From: LSNR01 sp964603325
GTDB taxonomy: Bacteria > Patescibacteriota > Minisyncoccia > Moranbacterales > UBA9337
Reading direction: 5' to 3'
Length of the DNA stretch: 12,126 nucleotides
Assembly: GCA_964603325.1 (NCBI GenBank)
Contig: CAZRUH010000020.1
Span: 1 to 12,126, forward strand
Part shown: positions 5,901 to 12,126 of the stretch, piece by piece
Layout: each line of letters opens with the position of its first letter
Numbering within the stretch: the stretch's first letter is position 1
Translations under genes and position numbers: made by a program
Notes under the pieces: model-generated
Told to the model about the DNA's origin: nothing
Seen by the model: only the letters and a program-made list of their open reading frames with translations
Database searches by the model: none

Positions 5901-7692
5901 ACAATTTTCTTTTTTTCTCCTCCTCTTTGTAAAAAATTAAAATATCACCTTCTTCAATTTTTGTTTTACCAACAAAGGTAATGCCACATTCATTTCCGGA
6001 TCCAACTTTTTCCGCCGGTTTTTTATTTTGTTGCAAATTGGAAATCTCTCCTCTGCCGACTATTTCACCCTTTCTTTTAATCTCCACCAACGATTTGTTT
6101 ACAGCATCTCCATCGATAACTCTTCCACCAACAATCATATCCGTTTTTCCGTTCTTAAATATTGCCAGAACTTTCAAGCGTCCCAAGTCCGTTCTAATAA
6201 TTTCCGGTGGCAATAATTCCGACATCTTGTCTTTAACATCTTCAACCAATTCATAAATAATATCAAACAATTCTACCTTAATATTGGATTTTTCAGCCAT
6301 TCTCTTCGCAACGGCGGTAATGTTAACATTAAAACCAAAAATGATTGCGTTTGAACTTTCCGCCAATTTAACATCCGATTCCGTAATATTTCCAATCCCG
6401 GTATTTACATACTCCCAAATAACCTCTTCAGATTTTATCGTAGAAAGAATTTGATCAATAGCCTCCAGAGATCCGGGAACATCTGCCTTCATAATTATAT
6501 CAAGTCTTTTTATTTTACCTTCTTCAATTTTTTTATTTAATTCTTTATTCCCTCCGGCCTTAATCAAATTATCGGAAATCCCTCTTTTTGATTTCATTTT
6601 GGCAATAACTTCTTTTTTTGCGACTTGAATAACATCGTTAACTTCCGGTGTTTTTTGAGCACCCATAATAATAACCGGGCTGGATGGTCCGGCGAAATCA
6701 ATTTGTTCTCCGGCATAATTTTCCATTCTTTTTATACGCCCAAAAGTATCTCCTATCACTATATCATGTCCCACCTTTAACATTCCCGTTTTTATTAAAA
6801 CCGTTGTTACCGGTCCTTTTTTGGGGTCCAAGTGAGATTCCAGAACTATACCCAAGCCATCATTTTTGTCACTAGCTTTAAGTTCCAAAACCTCGGAAAC
6901 CAGCAAAACACTGTCCAAAAGATCATCAATTCCCATATTGTTTTTAGCGCTAATTTCATTGGCAATAACCTCTCCCCCCCATTCCTCAATAACCATTTCA
7001 TTTTCCGCCAATTCCTGCTTTACTTTTTGAGAATTTGCCTCCGGTTTATCTATCTTATTTATTGCCACAATTGTGGGAATTTTTTTCTCTTTTAAATATT
7101 TAATCACCTCTTTTGTTTGCGGTCTAACTCCATCATCGGCAGCAACAACAAGAATAGCCACATCAGCGATACTCACCCCCCTTTCCCTCATTGCGGAAAA
7201 AGCTTCGTGCCCGGGTGTGTCAATAAAGGTAATTGTTTTTCCTCTTTTTTTAACTTGATACGCTGTAATATGCTGAGTAATGCCTCCGGCCTCACGAGAT
7301 GCAACATTTCCTTTGCGAATGGTATCCAATAATGTTGTTTTTCCATGATCAACGTGTCCCAATATTGTAACCACCGGGGGGCGACTTGGAAGATTTTCTT
7401 CTGATTCTTGCTCTTTTTTGCAAATATCAAGAACTTTTTCCAATGTTAATTTACCCTCATGGATATTTAGATCTTCTTCAACTTCAAAACCGAGATCACT
7501 GGCTATTATGCTGGCCGTTTCAAAATCAATTTCTTCGTTTATGGTAGCCATAATTCCATTTTTCATCAATTCTGTAATAACACTGGAAATTGACAATCCC
7601 AAGAGTTCCGAAAACTTCTTAACCATCACCGGATTGGGAATTTTAATTTTTTTATTATCTTTAGTTGATTCTTTTACTTTTTTTTCTGACAT
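5899..7692 (-). CDS. infB: Translation initiation factor IF-2
   Basis: The 597-residue GTPase positions initiator fMet-tRNA on the 30S subunit and promotes subunit joining. One short IF2-N subdomain (~24-75) precedes the G domain, which has GHVDHGKT (112-119), DTPGH (158-162), NKID (212-215) and SAK (248-250). It is followed by beta-barrel domain II (~275-360), domain III with IIMKADVPGSLEA (~399-411) and the C-terminal fMet-tRNA-binding barrel (~500-590). The protein is far shorter than E. coli IF2 because the long, variable N-terminal extension is missing. The chosen ATG gives MSEKKVKES...; a TTG five codons upstream (7707) is open but lacks better support. infB leads the rbfA-nrnA cluster; nusA, its frequent upstream neighbour, is absent, since the divergent miaB lies there. 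Confidence 0.97.
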   Translation of the reverse strand: MSEKKVKESTKDNKKIKIPNPVMVKKFSELLGLSISSVITELMKNGIMATINEEIDFETASIIASDLGFEVEEDLNIHEGKLTLEKVLDICKKEQESEENLPSRPPVVTILGHVDHGKTTLLDTIRKGNVASREAGGITQHITAYQVKKRGKTITFIDTPGHEAFSAMRERGVSIADVAILVVAADDGVRPQTKEVIKYLKEKKIPTIVAINKIDKPEANSQKVKQELAENEMVIEEWGGEVIANEISAKNNMGIDDLLDSVLLVSEVLELKASDKNDGLGIVLESHLDPKKGPVTTVLIKTGMLKVGHDIVIGDTFGRIKRMENYAGEQIDFAGPSSPVIIMGAQKTPEVNDVIQVAKKEVIAKMKSKRGISDNLIKAGGNKELNKKIEEGKIKRLDIIMKADVPGSLEAIDQILSTIKSEEVIWEYVNTGIGNITESDVKLAESSNAIIFGFNVNITAVAKRMAEKSNIKVELFDIIYELVEDVKDKMSELLPPEIIRTDLGRLKVLAIFKNGKTDMIVGGRVIDGDAVNKSLVEIKRKGEIVGRGEISNLQQNKKPAEKVGSGNECGITFVGKTKIEEGDILIFYKEEEKKRKL

Positions 7693-7754
7693 ATAAAACA
7701 AACTCAAAAACTTGACTCTATCACTATCAAGAATGCCAATGATTAAATTAATTT

Positions 7755-7760
7755 ATTATA
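7755..7760 (-). promoter_or_regulatory. Candidate -10 box for infB
   Basis: A perfect TATAAT lies on the minus strand 62 nt before the infB ATG in the divergent gap. No good -35 is found at 16-18 nt (AGTTAA at 17), and no TGn extension is present. A 12-bp A/T-only palindrome, TAAATTAATTTA (7744-7755), abuts it at the expected transcription start. The -10 is plausible, but the promoter is incomplete. Confidence 0.4.
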
Positions 7761-7887
7761 CTAAATCTATCATCAATTTAACTTAATGTAAAGGATACGC
7801 ATCAAATCATTTAAAATAACGCTCAAATAAATTAAGTCATCCGGTTAATATTTGAAACTTTTTTTGAATTATTTAAACAATCCACTA

Positions 7888-7916
7888 TTGAAAAAATAAA
7901 ATAAATTGCTTATGCT
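7888..7916 (+). promoter_or_regulatory. Candidate sigma-70 promoter for miaB-miaA
   Basis: TTGAAA (7888-7893; 5 of 6 match to TTGACA) and TATGCT (7911-7916; 4 of 6 match to TATAAT) are separated by exactly 17 nt. Transcription would start near 7922-7924, leaving a leader of about 20 nt with no Shine-Dalgarno before the miaB ATG. Confidence 0.55.
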
Positions 7917-7941
7917 AATGGTATTGTAACTAAAAATAATT

Positions 7942-9252
7942 ATGATTGATAAATATTATATAAAAACATTTGGTTGCGCAATGAATTTTTCCGATAGCGA
8001 ACGATTGTCTGCTTTTCTGGAAAGTTTCCAAATGAAACCAACCCCAAAAATAGAATATGCGTCTTTGGTAATTTTTAATACTTGCGGAGTTCGTCAAATG
8101 GCTGAAGATCGTGTTTATGGACAAATACACAATTTGCGTAAAAATTTTCCGGAAAAAAAAATAATTCTTACCGGATGTGTCGCCGGTCGTCCGGATGTTA
8201 AAAAAAGATTAAAAAATAAAGTTGATATTTTTGTTTCCATAAATAATTTTCCACGAAAAGTCAGTGTTTTTTTAAATAATAAAAATTACACCCAATTAAA
8301 ATATGTTTCCAAACATTATCTTAAAATAAAGCCAAAATACAAAAATTCTTTCCAAGCGCAAATACCGATTATGACCGGTTGCAATAACTTCTGCTCTTAC
8401 TGCGTCGTGCCTTATGCGCGAGGCAAAGAAATTTCCAGACCGGTTGAAGAAATTTTAACCGAAATCAAAAATCTTATTAAAAATGGATACAAAGAAATCA
8501 CTCTGCTTGGTCAAAATGTAAACAGTTATCAAGGAAATTTTAAAAAACAAAAAATAAATTTTTCCAAATTACTAAAAATGATAAATAAATTACCCGGAAA
8601 TTTTTGGATAAGATTTATTTCGTCGCACCCAAAAGATATGAGTGATAATCTCATCAAAACCATTACCTCTTTGGAAAAAGTTTGTGAATATGTTCATTTA
8701 CCGATACAAGCCGGAGATGACGAAATTCTAAAAAAAATGAATCGTAAATACACCGGAAAAAACTATTTGAAATTGATTAAAAAAATTAAGAAAGAGTTTT
8801 CCAAAAACAAGCCTGGCAAGGCATACTCTTTAACCACGGATATTATTGTTGGTTTTCCCGGAGAAACAAGAAAACAATTTCAAAAATCTGCCGAAATAAT
8901 GCGCAAAGTAAATTATGATATGGTTTATTTCGGACAATTCTCCCCTCGCCCCGGAACCGCCGCTTGGAATATGAATGATAATGTTTCCAAAGCCGAAAAA
9001 AAATATCGGGAAAAATATCTTAATAAAATTTTAAAAAAATCTTGCTTGGATAATAATGAAAAATTTTATTTAAACCGAGAATTTGATGTTTTGATTGAAA
9101 ACAAAAAAAACGGTTTTTACTACGGAAAGACCAGAACTATGAAAAATGTAAAATTGCCCGCCACCACTAAAGACAATTTGGTGGGAAAATTTATCAAAAT
9201 GAAAATTATCAAAGCAAATATTTGGAACTTGGAAGGAAAAATATCAAAATAA
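7942..9252 (+). CDS. miaB: tRNA-2-methylthio-N6-dimethylallyladenosine synthase (radical SAM methylthiotransferase)
   Basis: The 436-residue enzyme adds the 2-methylthio group to i6A at position 37 of tRNAs reading U-starting codons, using two [4Fe-4S] clusters. The N-terminal UPF0004 domain supplies Cys12 (TFGCAMN), Cys48 (NTCGVR) and Cys79 (TGCVAGR) for the auxiliary cluster. The radical SAM domain has CNNFCSYC (Cys147, Cys151, Cys154). Later conserved blocks are HLPIQAGDDEILKKMNR (252-268), DIIVGFPGET (300-309) and FSPRPGTAA (333-341), and a TRAM RNA-binding domain occupies ~376-434. The MNFSDSE block fits MiaB rather than the archaeal/eukaryotic e-MtaB or RimO groups. The ATG lies about 20 nt after the predicted transcription start. 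miaA follows after 8 nt. Confidence 0.95.
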   Translation: MIDKYYIKTFGCAMNFSDSERLSAFLESFQMKPTPKIEYASLVIFNTCGVRQMAEDRVYGQIHNLRKNFPEKKIILTGCVAGRPDVKKRLKNKVDIFVSINNFPRKVSVFLNNKNYTQLKYVSKHYLKIKPKYKNSFQAQIPIMTGCNNFCSYCVVPYARGKEISRPVEEILTEIKNLIKNGYKEITLLGQNVNSYQGNFKKQKINFSKLLKMINKLPGNFWIRFISSHPKDMSDNLIKTITSLEKVCEYVHLPIQAGDDEILKKMNRKYTGKNYLKLIKKIKKEFSKNKPGKAYSLTTDIIVGFPGETRKQFQKSAEIMRKVNYDMVYFGQFSPRPGTAAWNMNDNVSKAEKKYREKYLNKILKKSCLDNNEKFYLNREFDVLIENKKNGFYYGKTRTMKNVKLPATTKDNLVGKFIKMKIIKANIWNLEGKISK

Positions 9253-9260
9253 TTTTAATT

Positions 9261-10220
9261 ATGAACAATATCAATAATAAAATAATTGTTATACTTGGAC
9301 CAACGGCGTCAGGAAAGTCATCTGTGGCTATTAAGCTTGCCAAAAAATTCAACGGAGAGATTATTTCCTCAGATAGCCGACAAATTTACAGAGGAATGGA
9401 AATTAACAGTGGGGCCGTACCGGTCTCACCTATTAACGCTCAAGCCACACATACAACAAACAGAAACTTTGTTTATAAAACATACGCGCTTAATAGTGAT
9501 GTGCCTCACTACTTTATCGGCATTACAGATCCAACCGAAGAATATAGTGTCGCCAAGTTTAAAAGACAATCCGAAGAAGTAATTGCAAACATTTTAAAAC
9601 GCAAAAAAGTGCCTATTATTTGTGGCGGAACCGGTTTTTGGATTAAGGCGATAGTTGATAATATGATTTTTCCGAAAGTAAAGCCCAATTGGAGTCTGCG
9701 AGAAAAATTAAGTAAAGAAAGTACAGAGCAATTGTTTGATAAATTAAAAAAAATTGATTCTGAACGAGCAAAAACAATTGATAGACAAAATAAGGTTCGC
9801 CTGATTAGAGCACTGGAAATTTGCGAAAAACTGGGAAAGGTTCCCGTTATAAATTTGTCTAAAAAAAGAAATTGGGAATTTTTACAAATCGGAATTCAAC
9901 GAGAAAAAGAAAATTTACGTAAAAGAATTAAATTAAATGTAAAAACAAGGATGAAGCAAGGAATGATTGCCGAAATCAAAAAACTGCACTCTGTTTTGAG
10001 TTGGGAGAAAATTGAAAGTTTCGGCCTGAGCTTTAAGCTAATTCCCCAATACTTAAAAGGAGAAATCGCCTCTCTGAAAAAATTGGAGGAAAAAATTTAC
10101 TTGACGGAAAAAAACTATGCCAAGCGCCAAATAACTTGGTTTAACAAAGATAAAAGGATAAAATGGCTGTCAAATTATAACTCCATAGAAAAAGAAGTTT
10201 CAGATTACCTGCGTCAATAA
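9261..10220 (+). CDS. miaA: tRNA dimethylallyltransferase
   Basis: The 319-residue enzyme transfers a dimethylallyl group from DMAPP to N6 of A37, making the i6A that MiaB then methylthiolates. Visible evidence: P-loop GPTASGKS (13-20), SSDSRQIYRGM (36-46, with the catalytic Asp38), VPHYFIGITDP (81-91), GGTGFWIKA (122-130), the RLIRALEI helix (180-187) and YAKRQITWF (286-294). Between the substrate loop (SGAVP, ~50-54) and VPHYF is a stretch of 26 residues where most bacterial enzymes have about 8. The ATG at 9261, 8 nt after the miaB stop, was chosen; an upstream in-frame TTG at 9222 overlaps miaB and adds residues outside the family pattern. The miaB-then-miaA order suggests one transcript. 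Confidence 0.94.
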   Translation: MNNINNKIIVILGPTASGKSSVAIKLAKKFNGEIISSDSRQIYRGMEINSGAVPVSPINAQATHTTNRNFVYKTYALNSDVPHYFIGITDPTEEYSVAKFKRQSEEVIANILKRKKVPIICGGTGFWIKAIVDNMIFPKVKPNWSLREKLSKESTEQLFDKLKKIDSERAKTIDRQNKVRLIRALEICEKLGKVPVINLSKKRNWEFLQIGIQREKENLRKRIKLNVKTRMKQGMIAEIKKLHSVLSWEKIESFGLSFKLIPQYLKGEIASLKKLEEKIYLTEKNYAKRQITWFNKDKRIKWLSNYNSIEKEVSDYLRQ

Positions 10221-10298
10221 TATTTACTCACTGTCAAACTCCCAAAAAGTAATCAGAAATTTTTAAAGAGTGTTTATAGAAAATATAACCTAAAAATA
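10221..10298. other. Convergent gap between miaA and gatB, no clear terminator
   Basis: The 78-nt spacer separates the 3' ends of miaA (plus) and gatB (minus). An imperfect fold is possible (AAACTC..AAAAA at 10236-10248 with TTTTT..GAGTGTTT at 10260-10275), but it has internal mismatches and no U-tract on either strand. No gene or standard intrinsic terminator is seen. Confidence 0.5.
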
Positions 10299-11771
10299 CT
10301 AAAGACTTATTTTTTTCTTTATCATTTCCATTGCCTTTTGCGGATTTGCCTTTCCTTGAGTTTCTTTCATCACTTGGCCCATTAAAAACTTAAGTGCGTT
10401 ATCCTTTCCATTTTTATAGTCAGATACCGATTTCGGATTTTTTTCAATCACAGAGTTCACGGTTTTTTTTAACTCATCATCATTGTCCATCTGCGCTAAA
10501 TTTTTTTCTTCAATAATTTGAGACGGATCTCCTCCGGTCTCATACATTTCATGGAGCACAATTTGCGTTGCGCTGGAATTTATTTTTCCATCTGCCACAA
10601 ACATAATAAGTTCTGCGTAGTTTTCCGGCGTAATTTTGATTTCTGATATTTTTTCTTGTTTATTCGTTAACATTTTTCTCAATTCCGTATTAAAATAATT
10701 GCTTGCCAACCTGATCAATTTATTTCTCTCTGATTGAGCTTCTTTGGCTTTTATTTTTTCATCAATCTCACTGACAACTTTCTCAAAATAATCGGCAATG
10801 TCTTTATCATTAGTTAATAATTCCGCATCTTGCTTGTTTAAACTATATTCACTCAAAAACCTTTTTATTTTTTTCTCGGGAAGTTCCGGCAATTCCATTT
10901 CAAGTTTTTTAAAATATTCACTATCAAATTTCATCGGAGGAATATCCGGCTCCGGAAAATACCTATAATCAGCAGCTGTTTCTTTCGTTCTTTGGGAAAG
11001 GGTTTTGTTGTGATTGGCATCCCATCCTCGCGTTTCTTGAACGATTTTTTCCCCTTTTTCCAACGCCTCTCGTTGCCTTTTTATTTCGTAATTAATGGCT
11101 TTTTCAACAAACTTAAAAGAATTTATATTTTTAACCTCAACCTTAATTCCACTCAATCTGTCCTCTCCCTCTGCATATAGAGATACATTGGCCTCACACC
11201 TCATTTGACCCTTTTCCATATCAGCATCACTTATTTTTATGTAACGACAAATTTGTTGCAATTTCTGACAAAAAATTCTTGCATCTTCTCCATTTTCAAA
11301 GTCAGGTTCTGTCACCAATTCCATTAAAGGAACACCGGCTCTATTGAAGTCCACCAACGAATAATCCACCCCTTTGGGGTGAGTAAGTTTTCCGGTGTCT
11401 TCTTCCAGATGAATTCTTGTAATGCCGATATTTCTTCCGTTTATTTTTAATTTTCCTTTTTCGCAAAGGGGTTGCTCATATTGAGATATTTGGTATCCCT
11501 TTGGGATATCCGGATAAAAATAATTTTTCCGATCAAATTTTGTATCACTTAACAAAGAACAATTTAGAGCTAATCCGGCCAACTGAACAAATTTAATCGC
11601 CTTTTTATTTGGAACCGGCAAGGTTCCCGGCTGAGCCGTACAAACTTCACAAATATTTGTGTTCGGTTTTTTATCTAATTCCAGTTCATTCTTGCAAGAG
11701 CAAAACATTTTAGAGTTTGTTTTCAGCTCCACATGTATTTCCATTCCTATTGTTGCTTTATATTTTTTCAT
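10299..11771 (-). CDS. gatB: Asp-tRNA(Asn)/Glu-tRNA(Gln) amidotransferase subunit B
   Basis: The 490-residue subunit activates and transamidates misacylated Glu-tRNA(Gln) and/or Asp-tRNA(Asn) within GatCAB. The N-terminal cradle has GMEIHVEL (9-16) and a full zinc knuckle, Cys24-x-Cys26 and Cys41-x-x-Cys44. Other family blocks are YFYPDIPKGYQISQY (84-98), the PROSITE-like VDFNRAGVPLMEL (140-152), MRCEANVS (190-197) and RYFPEPDIPP (270-279). The C-terminal helical and YqeY-like tRNA-binding part ends with FLMGQVMKETQGKANPQ (462-478). Length is normal (~475-490). The presence of GatB implies that Gln-tRNA and/or Asn-tRNA is made indirectly. gatC and gatA are not adjacent within the window, and gatB has its own predicted promoter. 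No Shine-Dalgarno is seen before its ATG. Confidence 0.97.
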   Translation of the reverse strand: MKKYKATIGMEIHVELKTNSKMFCSCKNELELDKKPNTNICEVCTAQPGTLPVPNKKAIKFVQLAGLALNCSLLSDTKFDRKNYFYPDIPKGYQISQYEQPLCEKGKLKINGRNIGITRIHLEEDTGKLTHPKGVDYSLVDFNRAGVPLMELVTEPDFENGEDARIFCQKLQQICRYIKISDADMEKGQMRCEANVSLYAEGEDRLSGIKVEVKNINSFKFVEKAINYEIKRQREALEKGEKIVQETRGWDANHNKTLSQRTKETAADYRYFPEPDIPPMKFDSEYFKKLEMELPELPEKKIKRFLSEYSLNKQDAELLTNDKDIADYFEKVVSEIDEKIKAKEAQSERNKLIRLASNYFNTELRKMLTNKQEKISEIKITPENYAELIMFVADGKINSSATQIVLHEMYETGGDPSQIIEEKNLAQMDNDDELKKTVNSVIEKNPKSVSDYKNGKDNALKFLMGQVMKETQGKANPQKAMEMIKKKISL

Positions 11772-11806
11772 AAAATTTTAATCTTAATTTTTCCAATATC
11801 AAATAC

Positions 11807-11834
11807 AGTATGACACAAACTGTAGATTTGTAAA
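11807..11834 (-). promoter_or_regulatory. Candidate extended -10 promoter for gatB
   Basis: On the minus strand, TTTACA (11834..11829; 5 of 6 to TTGACA), a 16-nt spacer and CATACT (11812..11807; 4 of 6) are preceded by the extended element TGT directly upstream of the -10. Transcription would begin near 11800, giving a leader of about 29 nt before the gatB ATG. Confidence 0.55.
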
Positions 11835-11877
11835 TAATTTCTTAATAATCAACCATAACTTTTTTTCTAAAACAATT

Positions 11878-11946
11878 CTAAATATTTTTTAAATTTCCAC
11901 CGATACTTTTATCTAAAAAATTTTCTATTTTTGCAAATAAACTGAT
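11878..11946 (-). other. Possible 22-codon small ORF or gene remnant with a non-standard AUC start
   Basis: The minus-strand frame from ATC (11946..11944) to TAG (11880..11878) reads ISLFAKIENFLDKS then IGGNLKNI, a protein-like, amphipathic composition. It is preceded by two stop codons in frame and, 5 nt before the ATC, by a near-perfect Shine-Dalgarno. No ATG, GTG or TTG start exists in the frame. It could be a microprotein started at AUC, a decayed gene or chance; no family is recognised. Confidence 0.2.
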
Positions 11947-11951
11947 TTCTT

Positions 11952-11960
11952 ATCACCTCT
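11952..11960 (-). promoter_or_regulatory. Strong Shine-Dalgarno-like sequence without an ordinary start codon
   Basis: AGAGGTGAT on the minus strand is contiguous with the anti-Shine-Dalgarno complement for 8 nt (GAGGTGAT). With the preceding AA it matches 10 of the 11 bases of AAGGAGGTGAT. It is the best such match noticed in the window, yet only an AUC codon lies at a suitable distance. Confidence 0.35.
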
Positions 11961-12006
11961 TTTCTGAAATATGGTCAAAAATTAAAATTTACTCTTCCAT
12001 CCTTTC

Positions 12007-12032
12007 ATTACCATATTACATAATATGGTAAT
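12007..12032. repeat. 26-bp perfect inverted repeat
   Basis: Arms ATTACCATATTA and TAATATGGTAAT (12 bp each) are separated by CA. An 8-bp copy of the half site, AATATGGT, recurs at 11968-11975. The size and symmetry suit a dimeric DNA-binding protein or a hairpin/cruciform. On the plus strand it is followed by T-rich sequence (12034-12064), so a terminator for rightward transcripts is possible, but only two G/C pairs occur per arm. Confidence 0.7.
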
Positions 12033-12065
12033 ATTTTAGTTTTAATTTATTTCTTGTTTTTCTTA

Positions 12066-12092
12066 TTTTCTTTTCTTTCTCTTTCTTTTCCT
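12066..12092. repeat. 27-nt homopyrimidine run with an internal 21-nt mirror repeat
   Basis: Plus-strand bases 12066-12092 are all pyrimidine, and the minus strand is all purine. Within it, 12070-12090 is a perfect mirror repeat: the half CTTTTCTTTC is read identically in both directions around a central T at 12080. Homopurine-homopyrimidine mirror repeats are the known sequence class able to form H-DNA triplexes under supercoiling. Confidence 0.6.
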
Positions 12093-12126
12093 AATTCCAA
12101 TTACTCATAACTATTCCCAAGTCTCT

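Larger units (their letters stand above)
11772..12126. other. 355-bp stretch without a recognisable gene, upstream of gatB
   Basis: It contains the gatB promoter (11807-11834), a 22-codon frame with a strong Shine-Dalgarno (11878-11960), a 26-bp inverted repeat (12007-12032) and a pyrimidine tract (12066-12092). At the right edge, a minus-strand frame open to the border encodes only ..RDLGIVMSNWN before TAG at 12093..12091. It may be the tail of an upstream gene, but it is too short to support. The base composition is more A/T-rich than the coding parts. Confidence 0.6.

Noticed and set aside
9286..9582. 98-codon plus-strand frame inside miaA
   Set aside because: It overlaps the P-loop region of MiaA in another frame; its product has no recognisable motif.
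10236..10275. Possible terminator hairpin between miaA and gatB
   Set aside because: The stem is interrupted by mismatches and no U-tract follows on either strand.
11952..11965. Plus-strand similarity to the 16S rRNA 3' end (ATCACCTC then TTTCT)
   Set aside because: No other 16S sequence flanks it; it is simply the complement of a Shine-Dalgarno-like sequence on the minus strand.
12055..12111. Plus-strand TTG-started hydrophobic frame over the pyrimidine tract
   Set aside because: The hydrophobic Leu/Phe/Ser content follows from the T/C composition; there is no ribosome-binding site and it is only about 18 codons.
1..12126. CRISPR array, tRNA or rRNA gene, insertion sequence, phage or toxin-antitoxin genes
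   Set aside because: Looked for on both strands; no regularly spaced repeats, cloverleaf, transposase or integrase motifs were seen.
1..12126. Alternative genetic code (TGA as glycine, as in some candidate phyla)
   Set aside because: TGA is used as a terminator of rbfA and the metallophosphoesterase gene and no conserved domain needs TGA read as sense.

Overview
The window is a low-G+C, densely packed stretch of a bacterial chromosome carrying mostly universal housekeeping genes. Short genes, a compact IF2, scarce Shine-Dalgarno sequences, an ADP-forming acyl-CoA synthetase and the lack of any mobile or phage gene together suggest a Patescibacteria (Candidate Phyla Radiation) genome, probably Parcubacteria-like. 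That placement is inference; the window contains no rRNA gene. The genetic code appears standard: TGA ends rbfA and the metallophosphoesterase gene and is not needed as a sense codon.

Left block (1-7692, all minus strand, transcribed right to left): infB (IF2), rbfA (30S maturation), nrnA-like DHH phosphoesterase, a YfcE/MJ0936-type metallophosphoesterase, secY, map (methionine aminopeptidase), ruvX/yqgF, and an ADP-forming acetate-CoA ligase alpha region that runs off the left edge. infB-rbfA-nrnA and secY-map-ruvX are tightly packed (1-nt overlap to 27-nt gaps) and look like operon pieces. The wider gaps (46, 85 and 69 nt) hold AT-rich inverted repeats or a -35-like element and may separate transcription units.

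Middle block (7942-10220, plus strand): miaB then miaA, the two steps that make ms2i6A at position 37 of tRNA. It diverges from infB across a 249-bp gap that carries a good promoter for miaB and a -10 box for infB, and converges on gatB with no clear terminator.

Right block: gatB (minus strand), the tRNA-dependent amidotransferase subunit B, with its own extended -10 promoter and without gatA or gatC beside it. The last 355 bases contain no recognisable gene but are structurally rich: a 26-bp perfect inverted repeat, a 27-nt uninterrupted pyrimidine run containing a 21-nt perfect mirror repeat, and a very strong Shine-Dalgarno sequence in front of a 22-codon frame that lacks an ATG/GTG/TTG start.

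The genes serve translation initiation and ribosome assembly (infB, rbfA), tRNA charging and modification (gatB, miaA, miaB), protein export and N-terminal processing (secY, map), RNA or nucleotide turnover (nrnA, possibly the metallophosphoesterase), DNA or rRNA processing (ruvX) and energy conservation (acetate-CoA ligase). I see no novel multi-gene system. The most unusual signals are in the non-coding right end.
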